The position numbers were made by a program, and so were the translations under genes. DNA of 64,000 nt from Rarobacter incanus (GTDB taxonomy: Bacteria; Actinomycetota; Actinomycetes; Actinomycetales; Cellulomonadaceae). The notes under the pieces were generated by a model. The model made no database searches and was not told where the DNA came from. It worked only from the letters and a program-made list of their open reading frames with translations. Position 1 is the first letter of the stretch; each line of letters begins with the position of its first letter. The stretch spans positions 1,922,001 through 1,986,000 of the forward strand of contig NZ_VFNV01000001.1 of assembly GCF_006715765.1 (NCBI RefSeq). Direction: 5' to 3'. Positions 42,801 through 50,800 of the stretch are shown one piece after another.

Positions 42801-43942
42801 ACTTCATCGACTTCATGCTGATCTCGAACGGTTACCGGCTCGACGAGGGAACCCCGACCTTCTTGCGCCTGGAGGGTGGCACCGGCGGCGTTTCAGGGCT
42901 CACGCACAGGAATCAGAAATTCGACTTCGACATTGACGGAACCACGATCCGGCTCGCCGGCGAAGCCGTGGGCAATGGTGGCCTGCCACCCACGATCGAT
43001 GTCTCCGAAACGGGAGTCTCCTACACTCCCGAGGGCGGATATCAGGCGAGCACGGATGCGTCGCTGTCATCACTGAGCGTCGGAGGTGCGCTTCTGAGTG
43101 GCTTCAGCGCGGAAAAGACCGAGTACGCCGTAGAACTCCCGGCCGGTTCGACCACGGTTCCTGTCGTCACGGGTATTGCCGCTGACGAACGGGCGAGCGT
43201 CACCGTCACTCCGGCATCGACGCTGCCCGGAACCACGACCGTGCGGGTAACGGCTGAAGACGGAGTGACCACTCGTACCTACCGTCTCGCATTCACGGTG
43301 AAGACATCGCCGGTCGACCCGAGCGAGCCGAAGAGCACCCAAATCGATGCGCCGAGCACTGTGAGCGCCCGCTACGGAGTGTCCCCGCGCATCGATGTCA
43401 ATGTCCGTGCAGCCGAGGCAGTGCCCGCCGGCCGGGTCGAGGTCCGTGCTGGATCCAAGCTGCTCGGCTCCGCAGCATTGATCCGCGGTCACGCGACCGT
43501 GTCGCTGCCGAAGAACCTTGTGGTGGGACGACTGGCCGCCACAGTGACCTATGTGCCTGCGAGCAGCGACTTCGCGACGTCCTCGAGGAAACTCAGCGTG
43601 ACCGTCACGAAGACGAAGGTCAAGAAGGTGACGGCACGCGTCATCAAGCCGAAGAAATCCGCCAAGAAGATCGTGCGCAACAAAGCGGCGACGGTGAAGG
43701 TCGTGTTGACGGGTGCCGGCGGCGCTCGCATCGCCGGCACGGTGCGCCTCGTCGCTGGAAAGCGCATCCTGGGCAAGGCGAAGGTCAAGAAGTCCGGTTC
43801 GCGATTCGTCGCTACGGTCAAGGTCAGGGCAAAGGCCACGGCGAAGATCAAGAAGGCGACGAAGGTCGTAGCGAAGTTCAGCGGTAGTGGAATCTACAAA
43901 TCCAGCAGCCACACAACGACGGTGAAGGTAAGAATCCGATGA
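39881..43942 (+). CDS. Large secreted putative six-hairpin glycosidase with Ig-like C-terminus (paralogue 2)
   Basis: This 1353-aa protein is a paralogue of the preceding one: signal peptide (1-~30, APVATA), two N-terminal sandwich modules, a catalytic candidate (~600-1000) with WDSLLGMQ (~653), LPSRKAQTAW, RDSEFVASL and SLFGISNFIDF, a cadherin-like domain (~1060-1145, LSSLSVGG start), then two Ig-like modules, the last very Lys-rich. Shared blocks include APDVQLITYGLLD versus APDIQFVTYGLLD. The GTG/ATG choice is the ATG at 39881 preceded by AAGGAG. It ends in an ATGA overlap with the next gene. No enzyme family could be assigned; alpha-mannan or related glycans are a guess from the GH92 neighbour. 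Confidence 0.75.
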   Translation: MNRVLKGIAATGIGALLAAGALIAPVATAALPQIPTVADLRDTSTTQPRWLSVPYSRTVINPFAFEEVGATTERSEIEYSGGTNLPLSNGFYAHDEAIHVKNILNVYEKGAEAPEYSLNESFDSQAATEAAGWTLRDATSVYSGGKVTVTNSGAEWGYLQSPLVNFSPGDQPLLTVHVPSISPANGLWSIEAHFVGGSGPEVVKFQPDSSVTGEFTVELAKKLAEAGRTGAQQFRLRLWASTYHTGSSSVSVTFDSISIHKIGENDFPSTGQAVGWETNFDNVSGWSGPSNGSIIASAGEGVIALGSSGDAWGAATTQISGLNVDTYPLLSLKASSGTGEWAVKVNSGSGDIPLQGDIASHGVFTYNLRALTGWSGSKNFTLKVFQVGHNTSTRFDRIAIHSGGSSSVFEANNVDYAWTPASVTMRGTYDNITVDTEDYFSTGQIDGLVRKINATGDGNLAVGGVLEHSNPAYDAVSRTITVTGPYASRSVALPLDSEVTFYGSVQSFKNGDAGTAAPTSSSGYWAATLPADGTDRYIGIAWAVAGESDAAGQSRTAARASRDEQSSGIGHWTQHWNEYLGTVPALEDYSIRRVADGGVQSDRMRVFYFYAWINLEMNVLPATPETGNLYAQVGTGKPSLWMHGTPGTRNVASWDSLLGMQQLVYTNPGASWDSFIGMMKSVKMDGPAPTDTNGTDAKGGLKGESLPSRKAQTAWILYSVTGDEAKLESIFDELHAHLVWESHNLRWIFGSNDATDERDSEFVASLIYDLKFAVRIADLLGHDDLSAYYTSLITSLTRDYEDWFFPTTQDGAGKVWPTVQKVFLDTNRTSIPEHPETEGQPYRDQKGRWVRQGLSYYTTTGLVAEELGEGFRAKVLERHEWDYDADRQLAGLGRVRVKAPDVQLITYGLLDMQPFGDYSRADLLDQATVLVNSYNRDMVIAKWFAEVYHETGNGEIGGHIKASGVRPSLFGISNFIDFMLISNGYRLDEGTPTFLRLEGGTGGVSGLTHRNQKFDFDIDGTTIRLAGEAVGNGGLPPTIDVSETGVSYTPEGGYQASTDASLSSLSVGGALLSGFSAEKTEYAVELPAGSTTVPVVTGIAADERASVTVTPASTLPGTTTVRVTAEDGVTTRTYRLAFTVKTSPVDPSEPKSTQIDAPSTVSARYGVSPRIDVNVRAAEAVPAGRVEVRAGSKLLGSAALIRGHATVSLPKNLVVGRLAATVTYVPASSDFATSSRKLSVTVTKTKVKKVTARVIKPKKSAKKIVRNKAATVKVVLTGAGGARIAGTVRLVAGKRILGKAKVKKSGSRFVATVKVRAKATAKIKKATKVVAKFSGSGIYKSSSHTTTVKVRIR

Positions 43943-46900
43943 ATATGTCTCGCAGGCGCGCAATGGGCGCAGTCATCGCCCTCGGATGCGCGGGTTCGCT
44001 TCTCGCCCCGACAACCGCCGGGGCGATCTCCGCCGACCAGATCGTCACGGGCGGGGTGGCCTCGTTCGAGAGTTCCCCCGTACCTGCGTTCGGAGTGGCT
44101 GGGAGCACCACCTTCGACTGGGTACAGCGGGCGCAGGCGTTCGATGACCTCGCGTACGACTGGACGAACCGCGGCGACTTCACCACCATCATGGAGGATT
44201 CGACCGCATACAACATGGATCCCGGCGAGAGCTCTTTCAAGATGCCCGCCTACTGGGGTGACGATCGCATCCAGCGGCTCGGACCGAACAACGGTGATGG
44301 CTATCAGGAATCGGTGACGCAGTTCTCGTCCATCATCTCCGGCACCCTGATCGGAATCGACAAGAGCAACCAGACCTGCAACAAGCCGAATCTGCCCTCG
44401 GGTGTGACCACCTGCAACTACGTCGACATGATGCGCACCTTCGTTCATCAGGGCATCGGCGTGGCAGGAAACACGCCGCTCCTCGGAAAGACCGGTGATG
44501 GCAAGGACATCCCCGGCACGCGCGACGGTTGGTACCAGTTCCTGCCCAACGTCCTGTACTACGCCATGGGATCGATGTACCCGGACGCCACGGATATGGA
44601 CCAGATCCTGCGGGGCATCGCAGACAACTACGACGCGATGGTCCGTCAGATCGGCGGCGCGAACGCCGATTTCAACATGCAGGACTATGACTTCGAAGAG
44701 ATGAAGCCCATCATCAACGCTGGCTGGAACCAGGCCACGGATATCGGAGCGGCTACGGCTGCGGTGTTGATCTGGGCGCATGACCACTTTGGCGATGCGA
44801 AATACCTCCAGACCGCGAAGTGGACTATGGACGCGATGGATCGTTCCAGCGAGAACCGCTACTACGAGATCATCACGATGCTGCTGCCGTACCTGGCCGC
44901 GCGCATGAACGCGATGCACGGTACCAACTACGACGTGGCAAAGTATTTCCAGTGGCTCCAGTACGACACTGTTGCCCGCAACGGCTGGGGCACAATCGGT
45001 GGGTTCCGCAGCGCAGGCACGAGCCCGTTGCGGTGGGCCAGTAGGACGGTGTCGGGACTCTCTGGCAGCCTCTCGGACACCGGATTCGACGGTGACTCGT
45101 CGACTCGAGGCTACGCATTCGCAATGAACTCGTTCGTGACGACCTGGCTGGCCGCGGCTGCCAAGTACGACACGCAGTATGCCAACACCGTCGGTCGCTG
45201 GCTGCTCAACGTCAACACGTCGGCCCGGTGGTTCTTCGCCGACCAAGTGGATGCGAACCAGCAGGAGGGCGTGATCAGCACGCAGCAGACCGGTCAGCCG
45301 GGATCGTCCACGGGATGGAAGACCGACAAGCGTGCCGGCGCAATCGCGTACGAGGGGTTGCAGCCGCACTCCGGAGTCGGCATCCTGGCCACGGCCGATG
45401 TCACGCACCCGGAAAGATCCGGTGGGTGGAACCTGGGGCCGGACTCAACGAACCTGGGTCTGTACGGTTCGGGCTGGATCGGATTCATGTCCGTCATCAA
45501 ACCGACGAACGTGGCAGACGTCCTGCGAACGGATCTGAACGCCCTGGATCACTTCGGGAACAATGCCTATCCCACGTCGCTGATCTACAACCCGACCGGG
45601 TCGGTTGCCCAGGTGCAGATCCCCCTCACCGGATCACGCGACCTGTATGACGCAGTTACGGGCTCCTATCTGGCGCGTGGCGCGTCCGGACAGGCAACGG
45701 TGCCAGTGCCTGCGGGCGGTTCCATCGTGCTGGTGGAACTTCCGGCCGGAGCAACGTTGTCGGCCGAGGGGCACACCATCTCTGCCAACGGTGAGCCCAT
45801 CGCCTATGACGTGACGCCGAGCCGCGACCTGGCTCGGGACGCCGATGTCGTGGTGTCGCCCACCGGTCTCAGTGCGGCAACGGCCGCGAGCATCGTCGAC
45901 GGCGACTTCACGACCGGGTGGGCAACGACCACCACGCAGGTGCAGAACGTCGTCCTCGATCTCGGCGCCGAGCACAGCGTCGGGTCCGCACTCGTGGCCT
46001 GGGGGGCCACGCACCCCGCGACCTACGCCATCGCGACGTCCACGAATGGTTCGTCCTGGACGACTGCGACTCAGGTCTCGTCCCTCGGCGGGCGTGAGAC
46101 GGCCACGTTCACTCCTCGCAAGGCGAGGTACGTGCGCGTCACCATTCCCATCGGCACCTTCGACCTACGCGCAATCGAAGTCCACCTGGGCGATCTTGCG
46201 AGAAGTGCTCGTGTAGAGGTGTCGAGCACGGCCAACACCCACCATGTGGGAGCCAACCTCACTGACGGGTCCCGGTTCACGCGCTGGGAATCTGCCGCGA
46301 CCGACGCGCAGAACGCCCGGATCGACCTTCGTGGTACCCAGCAGATCGGTGCCGTCCGGATCAACTGGGAAGGGGCCTACGGCCGAGATTTCCGGATCGA
46401 GACCTCGCTCGACGGCGCGAACTGGACTGTCGCCAAGACCATCACCGGAGGAACCGGTGGCGACCAGACCATCACCTTGCCCGAGGGCACTCAGGGGCGC
46501 TACGTCCGTTTCGTCGGAGTGCAGCGAGGCACCGAGTGGTCGTACTCGATATGGGACTTCGAGGTGTACGGTGCGACAGGAGTCACCCGGGTCGGCGACA
46601 TCACCCTGGGGGACATCGGAAGCGGAGGAGTCATCGCGGGCGGTACGTTGCCGATCGTGGGAAGCGGGTTCACTCCAGGAGAATCGATCACTCTCGCCTG
46701 GCAGGGCGGGGCGAGCAGCCAGGTCACCGCGGATTCCACCGGGGCGTTCACGGCAGAGGTAGTCGTGCCCTCCATCACGGGAGAGCACACTCTGACCGTC
46801 ACGGGCATGTCATCGGGGGTCGAACGATCGATCACTGTCACAGTGACTCCCACTGCTGAAGTGAGCGTCCCAACAGCCACAGTGCTCAGGCTCAGTTCTA

Positions 46901-47715
46901 GCACCGTGGTCGCCGACGCGAAGCGTCCCGTCGTCGCGGAAGTCTCCGTGACCTCCAGCGGCTCAGGCACGCCCGCGGGTACCGTGGTAATCACCGAATC
47001 GGGCCGTGAGATCGCTCACGGAACTGTAGTGGCCGGCGCTGCAGAGGTGACAATACCCTCGTCCCTGGCGATCGGTGATCACGCGCTTACCGCTGAGTTC
47101 CGGAGTGCGGACACCGGCCGCTGGCGGGATTCACGTTCCGCGACCAAGGTGCTGGCGGTCGACAAAGCCCGGGTGACCACTCGGGTGGTCATCGGCAAGG
47201 CGAAGGTGGGTAAGAAGACGGCGGCGACCGTTCGCGTGACGAGTACGGGAACCTGGCGCGGAGGACGGGTGACACTCACTGGCTGGGGCGAGACGCGCAA
47301 GGTGACCGTACCCGCCAGCGGCTTGGCCAGGATCAAGCTTCCCGCGCTCAAGAAATCTGGTAAGCGAACGCTTGTGGCCCGCACCGTTGCAACCGCGCGC
47401 CAGTCGGCCAGCACCCAAAGGCAACGGATTTCCGTCCTCAAGGCGAAGCCGAAGGTAAAGATCAGCGTGAAGCGCTCGGGCGGCATAGCCAGTTTCCGCA
47501 TCACTGTGGTCAAACCCAAAGGCGTGTCCGCCACGGGTCGCGCAGCCGTCTCCGTCAACGGCAAACGGGTAACGACCGTCCGTGTGAGTAAGCGCGGGAA
47601 GGCGAAGTCGGCGACAATCGCGATTCGCGGCCGAGCCAAGGTAGCGGTGAAGTTCACCGGCAACAAGGCACTGCGCACCGTGACCAAAACGGTCGCCGTT
47701 CGGGCCCTCCGGTGA
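43939..47715 (+). CDS. Large secreted putative glycosidase with two discoidin (F5/8C) domains
   Basis: The 1258-aa protein begins with a Tat/Sec-type signal (MSRRRAMGAVIALGCAGSLL, cleaved near 30). An alpha-helical, W/D/Y-rich domain (~45-590) looks like a six-hairpin barrel: NQATDIGAATAAVLIWAHDHF, RSSENRYYEIITMLLPY, RGYAFAMNSFVTTWL. Two F5/8 type C/CBM32 carbohydrate-binding domains follow (~629-750 and ~752-886; each has a LDLG/IDLR core and RYVRV/RYVRF end), then an Ig/IPT-like domain, an Ig repeat and a Lys/Arg-rich end. The barrel is not similar at a glance to the upstream paralogues. Function: probable glycan hydrolase or lyase, family unknown. Translationally coupled by ATGA. Confidence 0.72.
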   Translation: MNMSRRRAMGAVIALGCAGSLLAPTTAGAISADQIVTGGVASFESSPVPAFGVAGSTTFDWVQRAQAFDDLAYDWTNRGDFTTIMEDSTAYNMDPGESSFKMPAYWGDDRIQRLGPNNGDGYQESVTQFSSIISGTLIGIDKSNQTCNKPNLPSGVTTCNYVDMMRTFVHQGIGVAGNTPLLGKTGDGKDIPGTRDGWYQFLPNVLYYAMGSMYPDATDMDQILRGIADNYDAMVRQIGGANADFNMQDYDFEEMKPIINAGWNQATDIGAATAAVLIWAHDHFGDAKYLQTAKWTMDAMDRSSENRYYEIITMLLPYLAARMNAMHGTNYDVAKYFQWLQYDTVARNGWGTIGGFRSAGTSPLRWASRTVSGLSGSLSDTGFDGDSSTRGYAFAMNSFVTTWLAAAAKYDTQYANTVGRWLLNVNTSARWFFADQVDANQQEGVISTQQTGQPGSSTGWKTDKRAGAIAYEGLQPHSGVGILATADVTHPERSGGWNLGPDSTNLGLYGSGWIGFMSVIKPTNVADVLRTDLNALDHFGNNAYPTSLIYNPTGSVAQVQIPLTGSRDLYDAVTGSYLARGASGQATVPVPAGGSIVLVELPAGATLSAEGHTISANGEPIAYDVTPSRDLARDADVVVSPTGLSAATAASIVDGDFTTGWATTTTQVQNVVLDLGAEHSVGSALVAWGATHPATYAIATSTNGSSWTTATQVSSLGGRETATFTPRKARYVRVTIPIGTFDLRAIEVHLGDLARSARVEVSSTANTHHVGANLTDGSRFTRWESAATDAQNARIDLRGTQQIGAVRINWEGAYGRDFRIETSLDGANWTVAKTITGGTGGDQTITLPEGTQGRYVRFVGVQRGTEWSYSIWDFEVYGATGVTRVGDITLGDIGSGGVIAGGTLPIVGSGFTPGESITLAWQGGASSQVTADSTGAFTAEVVVPSITGEHTLTVTGMSSGVERSITVTVTPTAEVSVPTATVLRLSSSTVVADAKRPVVAEVSVTSSGSGTPAGTVVITESGREIAHGTVVAGAAEVTIPSSLAIGDHALTAEFRSADTGRWRDSRSATKVLAVDKARVTTRVVIGKAKVGKKTAATVRVTSTGTWRGGRVTLTGWGETRKVTVPASGLARIKLPALKKSGKRTLVARTVATARQSASTQRQRISVLKAKPKVKISVKRSGGIASFRITVVKPKGVSATGRAAVSVNGKRVTTVRVSKRGKAKSATIAIRGRAKVAVKFTGNKALRTVTKTVAVRALR

Positions 47716-47720
47716 TTTGG

Positions 47721-47755
47721 TCCCCGCCCGGCGCATGTCCTGCGGCGGGCGGGGA
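47721..47755. terminator. Hairpin between discoidin-glycosidase and GH92 genes
   Basis: A 10-bp perfect inverted repeat (TCCCCGCCCG/CGGGCGGGGA, arms 47721-47730 and 47746-47755) starts 6 bp after the stop. No T tract, so termination is uncertain. An ATCAC/GTGAT palindrome (47799-47813) lies further on. Confidence 0.5.
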
Positions 47756-47834
47756 GCCGCTCCGGTCGATCCCACCAGGTAATTGCATTCTTCAGAACAT
47801 CACGACGAGTGATCCCCCAAAGTTAGGTATCGAG

Positions 47835-50800
47835 ATGCGTTCATCGTCAAACGGAAAACCCCGCCATTCACGCGGCGGGCGGCGTATCACAGCAGCGGTC
47901 GCGATCGCCGCACTGTGCGGTGGGTCGTTGGGAGCAAGTATGCCAAGTGCGCAGGCGGTTAACGCTGAAACCACACCGTTCTATACCTCGTTTGACGAGG
48001 TGGCCAACCCCGCGGGGCTGATAAACTCGACGAGTTATTCGGACGCTGGTGCGACCACCCAGAACCTGAGCGGCACCAACTTCTCGATGGGAAGCCTCAC
48101 TCCGCAGGTCGCATCTGTGACCGCGAGCGCGGAAAACGCCCCCAACGAATCCGCCGCGAAGCTCGTCGACGGAGACCCGTTGACCAAATGGTTCGCCAAC
48201 ACCAAGACTCCGAAGGTGGATCTCGTCGTCGCCGGCCCGCAGCGGGTGACGCGGTACGTGCTCACCACGGCCAACGACGCCCCCGACCGCAACCCGAAGA
48301 ACTGGACGTTGCGGGGTTCGAACGACGGCAGCACCTGGACCGTCCTCGACACCCGGACGGGTCAGTTGTGGGGCAACGAGGGTGCATCCAGCCTGCACAC
48401 TCGGCATTCCTTCGCCGTACCTGCGGACAAGCAGGGCGATTACTCGCGCTATCGGATAGACGTGAGCGACAACAACGGCGCGGCTGGCACTCAACTGGCC
48501 GGTGTGGAACTCATCGGAACAGGGTCCTCGACACCGAATGTGACTCCATGGCAGACCGCCGTAGACGATGGCCCCTGGTCGAGCCGCGTCGCCAAGGCCA
48601 AGGTCGGATTCAGTGGCACCAAGGCGCTGCGCTACTGGGGCTTCCACACGGCCGATGGCGCCGCTCGCACGACCAATGTGCTCTACCAGGACCTCGACCT
48701 GCAGATCGGATCCAATACCGAACTCACCTACAAGATCTTCCCCAACCTCGACGAACTGGAACTGGCATGGCCTGCCACCTACGTCGCAGTCGATCTTGAA
48801 TACACCGAGGCGGGCAGCAGCACCCTCAAGCGAATGTCGCTCGCTGGCCTGACGGACAGTTTCGGGTTCCCTGCTACCGCTCGCGGTCAAGGAGAGTCCA
48901 AGCGGCTCCTCGCACGCCAGTGGAACTCGGTACGCGTCGACCTTGGTGCGCTCGCGGGCGCCACCGTTCACAAGGTACTGCTCTCCTACGACAACCCGAA
49001 CGGTTCAGCGGCCTCCACTCCAACCGGCTGGGTGGATGACATCCGCATCGGCAGCGGTCGCGTCATCGATACGTCGGCCGATGGCCTGACCGCCTACGTG
49101 GACACCCGCCGTGGCTCCGACTCCACGGGTGACTACACCCGCGGTGCGACCTTCCCCGCGACGGCCGTACCCAATGGATTCAACTTCTACACCCCGCTGA
49201 CTGAGGGGTCGTCTAACGTTGACCTGTACAAGTACCAGGGATCGAACACCTCCGCCAACAAGCCGCGCCTGCAGGGCCTCGCCATCTCCCACGAGCCGAG
49301 CCGCTGGATCAACGACCGGAACCAGATGCAGTTCATGCCGTCGGTCACCACGGACGGAACGCCCAACGCCGGCCTGGAAAATCGTCAGTTGACGTATCGT
49401 CACGAGAACGAGATCGCGCGGCCGGATTACTACTCGGTGACGTTCGACAACGGCATCCAGGCCGAGATAGCGCCCGCCGATCACGCGGCGATCCTCCGCT
49501 TCACCTTCCCGGCGAGCGCGAACAACCGGGGCACGATCTTCCTCGACAAGGTGTCGCACGACGCGGGCTTCACCCTGCGGAGCGACAACACCGGATTCGA
49601 CGGCTGGATGCAGGGCGGCGCCGAGGGAACGACGCGCATGTTCGTCCATGCGCGATTCAACCGCGCGACCGTCGCGCAGGGGACGGCTGCTGGTGACCGC
49701 AGCGGTGCCCAGTACGTCTCCTTCGACACCTCCGACCCCGGCAATCGCGTGGTCGAGATGCGCATCGCGACCTCACTCATGAGCGTGAGCCAGGCCTGGC
49801 ACAACTATGAGCTGGAGGTCGTGGGCAAGAGCTTCAGCCAGGTTCGCGCCGCCGCGCAAGCCGCATGGAACCAGCGCCTCGGCGTCGTGGAGCTGCAGCA
49901 GGCGACGGACGAGCAGAAGATCTCGATGTACTCCAGCCTCTACCGCCTGAACCTCTACCCCAACGCGCAGCACGAGAACACGGGTTCGGCTGCTGAGCCA
50001 GTCTGGAAGTACGCCAGCCCGGTGAATGCGACCACTGGCTCACCGACGGCGACCGAGACCAACGCGAAGATCAACAGCGGAAGGATGTACGTCAACAACG
50101 GCTTCTGGGACACCTACCGGACCGCCTGGCCGCTCTACAACCTGCTCTATCCGGACGTGGCGAAGGAACTCATCGATGGTTTCGTCGAGCAGTACCGGGC
50201 CGGTGGGTGGATCGCTCGCTGGTCCACGCCGGGTTACAAGGACTCCATGACGGGGACGAGTTCGGACGCGTCCTTCGCGGACGCCTACATCGCCGGGGCC
50301 ATCCCGGCATCACTGGCCGAGGAGGCCTACGCGGCTGGGCTCAAGAACGCGACGGCGGTCTCGTCCGCGAATATCCAGGCGGACGGCAACTACGCCGCGG
50401 ACCAGGTCGGGCGGAAGGCCCTGAATCAGTCGATCTTCCTCGGCTACAGTCCTGCGTCGCTGGACCAGTCGGTGTCGTGGGGGCTCGAAGGGATCATCAA
50501 CGACTACGCCCTGGGGAAGATGGCGGCCAAGCTGGCGCAGGACCCGGAGGTGGCCGCAGACCGCAGGGCGCGCTATGCGGACGACGCCAAGTACCTGCTC
50601 GGCCGCGCCGAGAGCTACGTGAACCTGTTCGACGCTAGCGTGGGCGACCCCGCCGATGCGAACACGCCGCTCGGGTTCTTCCAGGGGCGCAAGGCGAACG
50701 GCGACTGGCTCTTGGGCCCCGGTTCCTACGACCTTTCCAACCGCACGTCCGTGTACAACCCCGAGGACTGGGACTCGGGCACCGAGACCGGTCACCACAC

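Noticed and set aside
47712-47834. Longer start for the GH92 protein
   Set aside because: The extension would cross the hairpin after the previous gene and lacks a signal peptide; MRSSSNGKPRH gives a normal signal sequence.
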